Under the pieces are notes generated by a model. The model was not told the origin of the DNA. It saw nothing but the letters and a program-made list of their open reading frames with translations, and did not search any database. Positions 33,272 to 42,725 of a stretch of 45,524 bases of DNA are shown here, piece by piece. Within the stretch, counting starts at the first letter, position 1. Each line of letters starts with the position of its first letter. The stretch covers positions 1-45,524 of the forward strand of contig JAWBXA010000010.1 in the NCBI GenBank assembly GCA_038868115.1. Direction: 5' to 3'. The DNA is from JAGTQI01 sp038868115. Lineage in GTDB: Archaea; Thermoproteota; Bathyarchaeia; Bathyarchaeales; Bathycorpusculaceae. The position numbers and the translations under genes are program-made.

Positions 33272-34294
33272 ATGGTTAATACTAAGAAGCTGAAGCTTTT
33301 AATCCAGCTTATTGTTGGCATGGCCATCTTGGCGTGGCTTCTTCGAATAGCTAATTTAAAAGACATGCCTGCAATCCTCCAACAAATTAACCCAATAAAC
33401 TTGATGGCAGCAGCGTGTCTTTTCTTGACTGCATCCACGTTTGTCGCACTAGCTCTATATGCTCCGCTGAAGTGTTCAAACCCAAAACTTTCATTATGGA
33501 AGGTAACCATGGCTAGCTTTGCTGGTCAACTCTTAAGCGACATTACGCCGTTTCGTTCCGGTTATTTTCTTACACCCCTTTTCCTTAACAGCTTAGCCGA
33601 TGTGCCGTTTGAGCAGGGCGTGGTGGGAGTTTTCACCACCGGAGGGATTAACGCCATTGTAAAAGTTGCGATATGCTTGATAGGTATGGCATATTTTGCG
33701 AGTTTTCTACCACTTAGCATTGGGATTATAAACGCTATAACCACTGGGGTTTTAATACTATTTGTGGGAGGAATCCTTCTTATATTGATTATGTGGGAAA
33801 AGCATTTTTCTATTTTAGCTATAAAGTTCGAAAAGCTTCCGTTAATCGGAGGGAAAATAAAAGGGCTTACTAAAATATTTAATAGCATTCATAAAGAAAG
33901 CCGAAAAATTAAGAGTTCCTTCATAAGCGTGGCGTTATTTGTGGTTTTATCCCTTTTGTGCAATGCAGCTGCTCTTTACTTTATTTTTAATGGTCTCTGG
34001 AACTGCAATATTGGCTTAATCGACTTTTTCTTTATAGCTTCGATAGCATCAACGTTAACCTACATCCCAATAACTATTGCTGGTCTTGGCGTACAAGAAG
34101 CTGGCTATGTTATTCTTTTGTCGCTGCTGCTTAAATTGCCTATAAATCCCAATTTCATTGACACAAGGTTAATGGCGTTCGCCCTTATTACAAGGGCGCT
34201 GTTTACAGGAACAGACATTGTAGGCGTTGGTCCACTGTTAAAGATCGGAGCCGTGTTGAAAAAACAAAATACGTTGGAAAATGGTGGCTGCTAA
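33272..34294 (+). CDS. UPF0104/LPG-synthase-type membrane protein (flippase-like)
   Basis: A 340-residue protein with about eight membrane helices of the lysylphosphatidylglycerol synthase transmembrane (UPF0104) family. Family traits are the SFAGQLLSDITPFRSGYFLTP block and ITIAGLGVQEAGYVILL near the C-terminus. In archaeal glycan clusters such proteins are proposed to help move or use lipid-linked sugars (AglR-like); the activity is not proven. It closes the three-gene operon and converges on the next membrane protein with 4 nt between the stops. Confidence 0.82.
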   Translation: MVNTKKLKLLIQLIVGMAILAWLLRIANLKDMPAILQQINPINLMAAACLFLTASTFVALALYAPLKCSNPKLSLWKVTMASFAGQLLSDITPFRSGYFLTPLFLNSLADVPFEQGVVGVFTTGGINAIVKVAICLIGMAYFASFLPLSIGIINAITTGVLILFVGGILLILIMWEKHFSILAIKFEKLPLIGGKIKGLTKIFNSIHKESRKIKSSFISVALFVVLSLLCNAAALYFIFNGLWNCNIGLIDFFFIASIASTLTYIPITIAGLGVQEAGYVILLSLLLKLPINPNFIDTRLMAFALITRALFTGTDIVGVGPLLKIGAVLKKQNTLENGGC

Positions 34295-34298
34295 CACT

Positions 34299-37200
34299 TT
34301 ATCCTTCAATTGCCACTTGAAGATCAATTTGCACGTCTAAAGGATCGGGCTCTCCATAAAGCGTTATAACAACCGTGTATAAACCTGATTTTGTCGCTTT
34401 CCAACAGAGTGACGGGTTCTGCCTCTTACTAGAATTGGCTACAAGTCTATGACTCTTTTTAAGATCTAACCACCATTCCTTCTCCAAAGGCTGGATAACT
34501 CCTTCAAAGATCTCAACTCGCATTCTCTTTCCATAAGAATCCGTTCTAATTGTTACATTCTGACCGCTCCGCAAAATTGGAAGGTACACCATCAATGACG
34601 GGGGAAATGTTGAATCGCTGAATTCCTTCTTCAAAGCATAGAATGAGGATTTACCCCGAGTGTCAAATCGTGTTGCCTCGATGCTACATACGGTAAAATT
34701 TTCAGAAGCGTAAAGATTAAACTCAACAAACCCTTTTTCACAAACTGGCGCAAGAAATTCATAGGTTTTCCACTCGTTTGTATCCCTTTTTTGGATGAAG
34801 ATGTAGTTACGAATCCAAACTCTTGAATACGGGTTAAACAAATCTATGCTTAAATTACCCTTTCCAGCATCGAAGTAGGTTATTTTTATGAGGGTTAGGT
34901 TTAATGCTTCAACGTATAGCCTTGCACCAGGCTTGTCTGCAATAACGGTTTGCACAAGCCTACCATTTACTATATGCAATGGGCTCCATCCCTCTTGACT
35001 AATGGAAACCAGAACTGATGAGTTCGCTATTAATGGGGTTTCAATAGGTCCAACATTGTAAATGTTTGGATTACCCGCTCTGTCCAATATCAGTGGAAAG
35101 TACGGGGACCCNNNNNNNNNNNNNNNNNNNNNNNNNNNNNNNNNNNNNNNNNNNNNNNNNNNNNNNNNNNNNNNNNNNNNNNNNNNNNNNNNNNNNNNNN
35201 NNNNNNNNNNNTCCATCCCTCTTGACTAATGGAAACCAGAACTGATGAGTTCGCTATTAATGGGGTTTCAATAGGTCCAACATTGTAAATGTTTGGATTA
35301 CCCGCTCTGTCCAATATCAGTGGAAAGTACGGGGACCCTAAAAACCGAGCAAGAGGCAATATATCGAAATGACCATGGGCACGTGCCCAACCAACGTCTA
35401 TAATATATCTTACATTATTGTTCCGAAGGAAATCGAGTATAGAATATGGATTCACCATATTATATAACTCCCGTGCCTCCCACCCGTCTAAATAGAAGAA
35501 GCATTCATTACTACAATTTTTAATGTAGTAGATTCTGTTTTCAACTGTTGCAAATTTTTCTCCTTCTTTTAAGTGTTCATTTAACCATTTCCACGCTAAG
35601 GCTTCCGGATACAACCTAAGCAACACGGACCACGCATCCGCGTTGGGATTCTCTAAAAGCCACAGATAATCACACGGAGGTGTATCGTTAAGGTTGTCCA
35701 TCCAAAATTTGCCACCCATAACGAAGGTTAAACTTGGAAAGAGAAAGGCTAGCAAAAGTATCTGGATTAGAGCTAGCCTCACCAAATTACTCTTTCGGAC
35801 AATGAATAAACATTTCATCCTTTTAAATATGTCTTTGCAGCAATTTACTGCTTGTAAGTCGTATTTTTCGCAATTTTCAAGCACTTTCATAACAGGTAGG
35901 GAGCTGATTAGGGCAAAGCCCGGCAAAGCAATAGCCACGTGTCTAGGAAAGCTCCATGTCAACCCGCTAAAAATAAACACGCTAGATATAACGGACCATG
36001 TCAAAACCAATAAAAATAACGATTTCTTATAGCAGGTTATGAGTAGAATGATTCCTAGTAGTGTAAGTAAAGAAATTGAAGGAAAATGTGTCCTGTAAGT
36101 TACGAATGTGACTATTTTAATTAATGATGAAGTATCAACACCGCCAAAAAAACTCCATTCTGCAGACGTCTTTATGCCTCTAAAAGTTGTTTCTATTATT
36201 AAGGGATCAATGTTTACACCATCAAATATCGTGTAACCATTTGGGTAAACGGGGTTTCTGAGCAAAATCCAGTTTCGAATATACCACGCGCCACCAATTG
36301 TTAGAGCTGATAAAATGAGGAGGAAAGATCCCACGCAGGATTTGCCATCATTTTTAACTTTGGTTAAGGAATAGAAAAAGACTATGATAAAAAACGGAGC
36401 AAGATACAGCGCTAGATAAGATGTTAGAAGTGCAAACCCATAAAAAATCCCGCTTACTATCCAGTACCTATTTTGCGTTTTAATTAAGCCTTGTAGCAAA
36501 TATAGAACGGAAGCAGTGATGTAGAAGACAAGCGTGGAATAACTTGTAGTATAAATCGAGTAACGAAAGAATAGCGGAGTCATCGCAAGGAAGAGGGCGG
36601 ATATTAATCCGCATCTTTTACCAGCGAGAATGCCTCCGATTTTGTAAATCGTCAACACAGTTAAAACGCCCATAATAGGCGAGATTATTTTAAGGTAAAA
36701 ATCCTCAACTGCGTTTATTTGGATGTAATAGTATGCCCCAATTGCAGGAAATAGTGGAGGAAAATTTGCACTCATTTCAATGCCGATGGAAGGCCCTGCC
36801 AATATTGGAATTGCACGGTATTTGTACATAAAAACAGACATTACTGCATGGTAAACTATTGCATCCCAATGCGTTATAACTGTAAAAATTGCGTGATAGA
36901 AACAAAAGAAAAAAATTACACAAATTGCAAGGCCTACCACAAAGCAAAATTCTAAATTTGCTGGCCTTCTGAACCTGCCTAAAGAAAAATTGATTTTTAA
37001 AAGATTTCGCGGGGAAAGGCCATCGAGCCTTCGCAAATAAGTGTTTATCAACAAGAAAATGGCGATCATACATAATATTGCCAAATTTAGAGGAGTTTGG
37101 TACAAGTTGCCAAAGATTGCCAAGATTAATGTTATAAAGCCCGCGAAACCGAATCCCATTCCTAACATGGAAACAGATTTTATAATTGCGTCTTCTTCAT

Positions 37201-37441
37201 CACCTAATAACATGTTTGATGAAATAACTCCTAAAATCAATATTTCAATTGTAGCTAAAAATGCAAGCGGTACACCTTTAACACACATTGGCCTAAAACT
37301 GATTGTAGGGCTGATCAGCCAACCAGCTGCTTGCTGAAATGCAACAATCCATGTGCAATTCGCGAAAACATAGAAAATCCACACCACGGCCAAAAAGGTT
37401 ACAATTACTAAGGGTAATTTTAGGTCCTCTTTATTATTCAT
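34299..37441 (-). CDS. Large GT-C/PMT-like membrane protein, split by an assembly artefact
   Basis: A 971-residue protein once the false duplication is removed: codons 37441-35339 join in frame to 35111-34299. Residues about 1-560 hold some 14 membrane helices with an outer-loop THWDAIVYHAVMSVF segment (GT-C catalytic-type Asp) and ANFPPLFPAIGAYYYI. The remaining ~400 residues are extracytoplasmic, with IIDVGWARAHGH and a beta-rich end (GLYTVVITLYGEPDPL). It probably transfers a lipid-linked sugar to a surface acceptor. The start overlaps the last 8 nt of the upstream gene, so the two are coupled. No identical family known to me. Confidence 0.8.
34985..35111. repeat. 127-bp direct repeat, copy 1 (contig-end overlap)
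   Basis: Identical by eye to 35212-35338 across a 100-N gap; overlapping contig ends that were not merged. Confidence 0.92.
35112..35211. other. Assembly gap (100 N), artefactual
   Basis: N run between two copies of the same 127 bp inside the 971-residue membrane protein gene. Confidence 0.97.
35212..35338. repeat. 127-bp direct repeat, copy 2 (contig-end overlap)
   Basis: Second copy of 34985-35111. Removing the Ns and one copy gives 972 whole codons. Confidence 0.92.
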
Positions 37442-38120
37442 GTAAATTCCTCCACAGATTCTTTAAGACGCTATTTAGCTTGAATTTACGGAAAATAAAC
37501 ACAGCGGCTGCTGCCATGATTACAGCAGCTGCTACGGTGATTAGGATAATTTTCTGTAAAGGAAAAGTCATTCCAGCAATTGCGAAATATCCTAACCCCC
37601 CAGCGCCTACGTTAAGATATATTAGGTCGTCTACCGCCACCTTTTTCGTATAACATTTTTCAAATTTCTGCCCATAATGCCGGTAAACTGTCAAATCTTC
37701 TTCTTTAACGTCTCTATTTCTAATTGTCAGCTTATCTATGGCGAGATTTATGATAACGTTTCTAACTTTGTCCTCCAACTCCACATAGGTTCTAATGTAG
37801 TAGTATTGAAGGACGTAACCATTATTCGGCGCACATAAATTCGGAGGCTTATCGCTTAAAATATTTATAATAAAACCTGTAAACGCGACTGGCTCGGAAA
37901 ACTCAATTGTTATGTTTTTTAAAAACTGTTGAGAAGCATATTTTGTAACATTTATGAAAACGGTTTTTGTTGGTAAGGTTGAAGATATAACAATATAGAT
38001 CGTTTGATTAACAATATATGGAGGGGGATCGGGAGGATAGTTATAGGCTTCAACGGACATAAAAATGCGCAACGCTAAAATTAAAGACATAGTTACGACA
38101 ATGAAACATTTATGATTCAT
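37434..38120 (-). CDS. Secreted, membrane-anchored protein; candidate archaeosortase substrate
   Basis: A 228-residue protein with an N-terminal signal peptide (about 1-25, ending near SVEAYNYPP), a beta-rich outer domain with several sequons (NQT, NVT, NIT), and a C-terminal membrane helix (about 188-211) followed by a basic tail (RKFKLNSVLKNLWRNLHE). The segment from YRHYGQKFEKCYTKKVAVDD to VGAGGLGYFAIAGMTF resembles the domain that precedes the sorting signal in PGF-CTERM proteins. No PGF motif is present. It is divergent from the archaeosortase-like gene with 92 nt between, and coupled to the 971-residue membrane protein. A role as its substrate or partner is inference. Confidence 0.68.
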   Translation of the reverse strand: MNHKCFIVVTMSLILALRIFMSVEAYNYPPDPPPYIVNQTIYIVISSTLPTKTVFINVTKYASQQFLKNITIEFSEPVAFTGFIINILSDKPPNLCAPNNGYVLQYYYIRTYVELEDKVRNVIINLAIDKLTIRNRDVKEEDLTVYRHYGQKFEKCYTKKVAVDDLIYLNVGAGGLGYFAIAGMTFPLQKIILITVAAAVIMAAAAVFIFRKFKLNSVLKNLWRNLHE

Positions 38121-38212
38121 CGAAAGTCTATTATTAGCCAGTTAAAAATATTTAATTTACGCATTAAGTAATTAGGCTCAATTACGGAAACCAATATCTG
38201 AAGTGACATAAA

Positions 38213-39361
38213 ATGAAAAAATATTGGTTTCACGTCACGCTGATTATCTCTTACTGTCTACCTATATTTCTCTTACTCTTTCTAGACTACTACAACGTTG
38301 AAGGCTATAATTATGTCTACAACCCTGCAACTCAAAGTTTTGAAAAGTGGATTCCATGTAACGTTTTCTTTAACCAAAATTTTGTTTTTGAGGCAACATG
38401 GAAGGGAAGAATGTTTTACCTGTTTTTTATCTGGCTTATATTTATCGAATCAGTAATTTATTGGAACGAGTTAATAGATGTGAAGCCAAAAAGCTGTTTT
38501 TTAGCAATCGCTTCACTTACATTTGCGCTTATTCCAACGGTTTACATTATGGCAGTAAACCATTTTGGACTGGACCTTATGGTACTAAAGGTTGGATTTA
38601 ACCTCGGGATTCGCGCCATTACTCCTGAAGGGTACCCTTGGGACTTTTTATATCTTCAATGGCCCCTATCATGTGAATATATAGTGTTAGCTGTATTCTT
38701 CATAAGTGCGGCAACATTGGCTTACGGCTTAAAGGGTCTCAAATTTTTCTCGATATCCTTTGTCCTCATCGCAGGAATCGGAGCGGTTTACATGTTCGAT
38801 ACAATCTACCCTTTTGGAGTTTTTAAACCACTACAAGCATTTGCGCTTCCAACAGCAGCAACCGCTGCTGCTATTTTAGACCTTTTAGGATATAAGACCA
38901 TTTTAAAATTTCCCGCGAACTCATCTTTAACGAGCTCTCATCTTCCACGTTTAATTATATGGAATGAAAAAGCTTTTGCTGCTGCAGATATTGGTTGGGC
39001 TTGTTCGGGTGTTCATAGCTTACTTTTATACGTGTTAATCATTCTGGTCTTTTTTAAAAAGACGGAAATATCTTCTTTTCGTAAACTTGCATATTTCGTG
39101 ACAGGTTTTATTGGGACATACTTTATTAATGTTCTCCGAATATGTTCGTATCTCCTCATATATCTTCATCAAGGAAGAATAGCTGCAGATGTTTTCCATG
39201 ATAGTTATGGCGAGCTATACTTCTTTGCGTGGATATTTGCGTATATCGCTTTAATAGCCTCTGTACAAAGGTTCATGCTAGTAGAGCGAACAAGAAACGC
39301 TATCAACAATGCCAAAACTAAATTTTCATTCTGGTTTAAGCTAATGAAACAAAAAATTTAA
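38213..39361 (+). CDS. Exosortase/archaeosortase-family membrane protease-transpeptidase
   Basis: A 382-residue multi-helix membrane protein. The C-terminal third has the three signatures of the exosortase/archaeosortase family: GWACSGVHSLLLYV with the catalytic-type Cys264, FINVLRICSYLL with Arg309, and VFHDSYGELYFF with His329. Such enzymes remove C-terminal sorting helices from secreted proteins and can attach the product to a lipid. The N-terminal ~200 residues add further helices and an outer loop (VYNPATQSFEKWIPC). The gene lies within the glycan island, as exosortases often do, and is divergent from a likely substrate. Which class it belongs to is not clear. Confidence 0.83.
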   Translation: MKKYWFHVTLIISYCLPIFLLLFLDYYNVEGYNYVYNPATQSFEKWIPCNVFFNQNFVFEATWKGRMFYLFFIWLIFIESVIYWNELIDVKPKSCFLAIASLTFALIPTVYIMAVNHFGLDLMVLKVGFNLGIRAITPEGYPWDFLYLQWPLSCEYIVLAVFFISAATLAYGLKGLKFFSISFVLIAGIGAVYMFDTIYPFGVFKPLQAFALPTAATAAAILDLLGYKTILKFPANSSLTSSHLPRLIIWNEKAFAAADIGWACSGVHSLLLYVLIILVFFKKTEISSFRKLAYFVTGFIGTYFINVLRICSYLLIYLHQGRIAADVFHDSYGELYFFAWIFAYIALIASVQRFMLVERTRNAINNAKTKFSFWFKLMKQKI

Positions 39362-39433
39362 ATTTAAAGTTGGTCGTAAGACCTAAACACAAAACTTATT
39401 ATTTTCACCCAATTTTGAGAACTTGAAGGAAAC

Positions 39434-40627
39434 TTGAAGCAAAAATCATTGTTCTTTATTCAGGAAATGTTTCGTAACTATTACATGGAAGAGTTTCCTC
39501 CAGATGCCAGTTTTCCTAAGGCTGAAAGGCGGGAGTTTGGTTTCGCATCTTTTGAAGGCCAAATGATACGGCATAAAAGCTTTCAAAACTTTGAAGAAGT
39601 AAAGTTTTTTATGCAAAATTTTGTTCCACGCGACGCTTATTATTCATGTGCCTACTACGAAAATCCCACAGCGGAGATGGAGAGGAAGGGTTGGCTCGGA
39701 GCAGACCTAATTTTTGACATCGATACAGACCATATCCCGACTCCTTGCAATAAAATTCACGATGAGTGGGTCTGTCGCAATTGCGGATTCTCTGGGAAAG
39801 GAATTACGCCTAACAACTGCCCCGTGTGTAACGGTGAAAAATTTGAAACAAGCACGTGGTTATGCCAAGAATGTTTGGAAACAGCGAAGAATGAGGCGAT
39901 AAAACTTTTAGACATTTTAATAAATGATTTCGGTTTTTCTGACAAAGATATTCATGTGTACTTTTCAGGGCATAGGGGCTACCATGTTCATATAGAAAAT
40001 GAGATTGTTCAAAGCCTTGACCCTATTTCCCGTAAAGAGATAGCTGATTATATTTGTGGCATAGGCTTTAATGAGGGAATGGGAAGTTCGACAGGTTGGC
40101 ATGTCAGAATTCGAAAGGGGCTGCAACGTTTCTTGTTAAAAGCCGTTGAAGAAGACTTTACAAAACTAAATCTAAAAAGAAACATTGTTAAGGCTTTACT
40201 AAATAACAGGAAAAAGATTTTAATGAATTTGGAACATGGTGAAATTTGGAAATCAGTGAAGGGTATAGGTTTAGAAACATGGGGAAAAATTTTCAATTAT
40301 TGCGCACAAGAGGAATTCGTCAAAATTGATACTGTTGTCACAGCAGATGTTCATCGTCTTGTTAGATTGCCGAATACCTTACACGGCAAAACAGGATTTA
40401 AAAAGGTTAAATTTCCAATTTCACGAATAAACGATTTTGATCCATTTAAAGAAGCCATAGCATTAAGGAAAGGAGTTGTTAAAACTCTGGTTTACAATTC
40501 ACCACAATTTAGGATTGGAGAAGAAATCTTTGGACCATATAAAAATGTTAGAGTTGAGTTACCAACGGCGGCAGCTTTGCTTCTAGTTTGTAAGGGTAGA
40601 GCGGAGGTTTATGATGAAAATGTATGA
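39434..40627 (+). CDS. priS: DNA primase catalytic subunit PriS
   Basis: The polymerising subunit of primase, 397 residues. The catalytic DxD is in DLIFDIDTDHIP (Asp95, Asp97), the nucleotide-binding SGHRGYHVH is at 178-186, and VTADVHRLVRLPNTLHGKTG carries the third carboxylate and binding residues. Between them lies an extended zinc region with seven Cys (105, 114, 117, 129, 132, 144, 147), more than the single knob of many PriS proteins. The start is TTG 39434. The end overlaps the GINS gene by 17 nt. Confidence 0.94.
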   Translation: MKQKSLFFIQEMFRNYYMEEFPPDASFPKAERREFGFASFEGQMIRHKSFQNFEEVKFFMQNFVPRDAYYSCAYYENPTAEMERKGWLGADLIFDIDTDHIPTPCNKIHDEWVCRNCGFSGKGITPNNCPVCNGEKFETSTWLCQECLETAKNEAIKLLDILINDFGFSDKDIHVYFSGHRGYHVHIENEIVQSLDPISRKEIADYICGIGFNEGMGSSTGWHVRIRKGLQRFLLKAVEEDFTKLNLKRNIVKALLNNRKKILMNLEHGEIWKSVKGIGLETWGKIFNYCAQEEFVKIDTVVTADVHRLVRLPNTLHGKTGFKKVKFPISRINDFDPFKEAIALRKGVVKTLVYNSPQFRIGEEIFGPYKNVRVELPTAAALLLVCKGRAEVYDENV

Positions 40628-41165
40628 AGAGGTATACAGGCTTTGGAAGAACGAAACTGAAAGGGCAGAACTTGGAGAGCTGCCAAAGGACTTCTATGTA
40701 AGAGCCGTTAAATATTTGAAGAGACTTAAAGAAGAGGCGCGAATGGTGGACAAAAAAGCGATGAAGGCTGTACTTCTAAACGGTGAAGAGCAAAATGTCA
40801 AAAGGATGTTGTATGAAATTGTTCAGGCAAGACGTAAAAAAATTGTCAAAGGAGTCATAGAGAGAAAAATCCCGTCCGGCCTTTTACCGGATGAAGAACA
40901 GAACCTGTATCGAGAAATTTTGCAATTTTCTGAAAATTTTCAGGAGTTTATGGAGCAGCTTCTGGAAAGCCGTCAATTAACAACAGTTGACCGGCATGCA
41001 TCTAAAACAGCAGTGTTAAGATTTTTAAAGGACGCCCCAGCCATAATTGGAAAGGATATGAAGGTTTATGGACCCTTTAAAGCCGAGGATATTGCATCCG
41101 TGCCGTTAGAGAATGCCAAGATTTTGGTTGGGCATGGCTTAGCTGAAAGAATCAACATAACTTAA
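40611..41165 (+). CDS. GINS replication factor subunit (Gins51/Sld5-like)
   Basis: A 184-residue subunit of the GINS complex, which joins MCM and Cdc45/GAN in the replicative CMG helicase. A long helical domain (to about 120; LWKNETERAELGELPKDFYV, RMLYEIVQARRKKIVKGVI, LPDEEQNLYREI) is followed by a small C-terminal beta domain (RFLKDAPAIIGKDMKVYGPF, EDIASVPLENAKILVGHGLA), the domain order of Gins51. It starts at one of several ATGs (40611, 40614, 40620) inside the end of priS, the classical archaeal priS-GINS pair. Confidence 0.9.
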   Translation: MMKMYEEVYRLWKNETERAELGELPKDFYVRAVKYLKRLKEEARMVDKKAMKAVLLNGEEQNVKRMLYEIVQARRKKIVKGVIERKIPSGLLPDEEQNLYREILQFSENFQEFMEQLLESRQLTTVDRHASKTAVLRFLKDAPAIIGKDMKVYGPFKAEDIASVPLENAKILVGHGLAERINIT

Positions 41166-41255
41166 AAATAGTTTAAGGCTGACTTGTTATCTTGAAGGCG
41201 AAAAAGTATATGAGGGTGTGTTGTTTTTTAATGCAAAGGTTGGCTGTGGTTTAGA

Positions 41256-41531
41256 ATGAATGTGCCTAAGGAGATTAGAACTTACTGCCCTAGGTGTAAG
41301 GTGCATCAGGTTCATATAGTTTCGCTTTATAAGGCCGGTAAGCGGAGAGCCTTAGCTAAGGGTGAGCGCCACCATGAGCGGGAGAAGAAGGGTTACGGTG
41401 GACAGAAGTATCCTTTGCAGAGGAAGTTTGCTAAAACTACTAAGAAGCAGACTTTGAAGTTGAAGTGTAAGGTTTGTGGCTACACGAGGCATAGAGAAGG
41501 GATAAGGTTAAGGAAGCTTGTTATAGCATAA
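41256..41531 (+). CDS. rpl44e: Ribosomal protein L44e
   Basis: Large-subunit protein of archaea and eukaryotes, 91 residues. Zinc pairs YCPRCKVHQVH and LKCKVCGY frame the basic core with YGGQKYPLQRKFAKTTKKQT. First gene of the L44e-S27e-aIF2-alpha-Nop10-PAC2 operon, an order kept in many archaea. ATG start at 41256. Confidence 0.96.
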   Translation: MNVPKEIRTYCPRCKVHQVHIVSLYKAGKRRALAKGERHHEREKKGYGGQKYPLQRKFAKTTKKQTLKLKCKVCGYTRHREGIRLRKLVIA

Positions 41532-41555
41532 ATGATGGGTTAGAGGCGAAAGGTT

Positions 41556-41753
41556 ATGGCTGAATGGGAGAAGCTTATTCCTAGACCTAAAAGTACTTTC
41601 GTTAAGGTTAAGTGTTTAAAGTGTGGCAATGAACAGATAATTTTCAGCCACGCTGTAAATAGGGTTACTTGTAACGTTTGTAGTGTTGAGTTGGCTGAGC
41701 CTTCAGGCGGCAAGGCAATTATTAAGGGGGAAGTAATAGCTGTTTTGGAATGA
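41556..41753 (+). CDS. rps27e: Ribosomal protein S27e
   Basis: Small-subunit zinc protein of 65 residues. FVKVKCLKCGNEQIIF and VTCNVCSVELAEPSGGKA give the four-Cys site and the family C-terminal block. It lies 24 nt after L44e and 12 nt before aIF2-alpha. Confidence 0.96.
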   Translation: MAEWEKLIPRPKSTFVKVKCLKCGNEQIIFSHAVNRVTCNVCSVELAEPSGGKAIIKGEVIAVLE

Positions 41754-41765
41754 GATGGTGTCTGA

Positions 41766-42554
41766 ATGGTTTTAAGAAGGCAGGAGTGGCCCGAAGTTGG
41801 TGACCTGGTTATAGCCACTGTTGAGACCGTTACCGATTATGGGGCTTATGTACGGCTCGATGAGTTTAATAAAAGTGGTCTCTTACACATTTCCGAGATT
41901 GCCTCTTCATGGATTAGGAACATACGGGATTTTGTTCGGGAAGGTCAAAAAGTCGTTCTAAAGGTTTTACGAGTTGACGCGGAGAAGGGACACATAGACC
42001 TATCTCTTAGGAGGGTTACAAAGAGAGAGAAAATTGAGAAGATGCTCTCTTGGAAAAGGGAGCGGAAGGCTGAAGCACTCCTAAGAGGCGTTGCCGAGAA
42101 GGTTAGCTTGTCCATAGAGGAGGTTTATGAGAAAGCTGGAGTACTTATTGAAAAGGAATATGGCCTTTACGAGGGATTTGAAAAAGCCGCAAAGGAAGGC
42201 ACGGAAGCTTTAACAAAAATAGGTGTTCCAAAGGAACTGGCTGAAGTTTTTGTTGAAGTTGCAAAGGAAAGAATCCGCTTACCAACAGTTAGGGTTAAGG
42301 GAATTGTTGAGCTCCGCTGCTTAAAGCCCAACGGAGTGGAAATCATTAAGGAGGCTTTTTTAAACGCCAAGAAAACCGAGAAAACAAGGGGGGTAAATAT
42401 TCGATTTTACGTTGTGGCGGCACCAAAGTACTGTATTGAGGTTTTAGCCGACAATTATAAACACGCAGAAGCAGCCCTGCAAAGAGTTGCCGAAAACATC
42501 ATCTCAAATATTGTTAAGGCTGGTGGGCAAGGTGTTTTCAGAAGGGAGAAGTAG
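41766..42554 (+). CDS. Translation initiation factor aIF2 subunit alpha
   Basis: Alpha subunit of the factor that brings initiator Met-tRNA to the ribosome, 262 residues. Domain 1 is an S1/OB fold at about 10-86 (PEVGDLVIATVETVTDYGAY, SGLLHISEIASSWIRNIRDF), followed by a helical domain (about 87-175) and a C-terminal alpha/beta domain (about 180-260; RGVNIRFYVVAAPKYCIEVL). The TAG stop is followed at once by the GTG of Nop10. Its presence is normal; given the ACG starts argued for elsewhere, start-codon selection in this organism is of interest. Confidence 0.96.
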   Translation: MVLRRQEWPEVGDLVIATVETVTDYGAYVRLDEFNKSGLLHISEIASSWIRNIRDFVREGQKVVLKVLRVDAEKGHIDLSLRRVTKREKIEKMLSWKRERKAEALLRGVAEKVSLSIEEVYEKAGVLIEKEYGLYEGFEKAAKEGTEALTKIGVPKELAEVFVEVAKERIRLPTVRVKGIVELRCLKPNGVEIIKEAFLNAKKTEKTRGVNIRFYVVAAPKYCIEVLADNYKHAEAALQRVAENIISNIVKAGGQGVFRREK

Positions 42555-42725
42555 GTGGCTTGGCTGCTGAGGAAATGTGAAAAATGTAAGAAATATACTT
42601 TAAAAAAGGAAAAGTGTCCATATTGCGGTGGACCAGTGCGGGTACCACATCCACCAAAATTTTCGCCGGAGGATAAATACCTCAAATATAGGATGACTCT
42701 AAAAAGGGAGGCAGACGTCAAATGA
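42555..42725 (+). CDS. nop10: H/ACA RNP protein Nop10
   Basis: A 56-residue component of the H/ACA pseudouridylation complex; it binds Cbf5 and L7Ae-bound guide RNA. It reads MAWLLRKCEKCKKYTL, then CPYCGGPVRVPHPPKFSPED, the full family pattern with the zinc Cys and the PHPPKFSP strand. GTG 42555 directly follows the aIF2-alpha stop, and its TGA overlaps the ATG of the PAC2 gene. Too short for routine ORF cut-offs but certain. Confidence 0.95.
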   Translation: MAWLLRKCEKCKKYTLKKEKCPYCGGPVRVPHPPKFSPEDKYLKYRMTLKREADVK

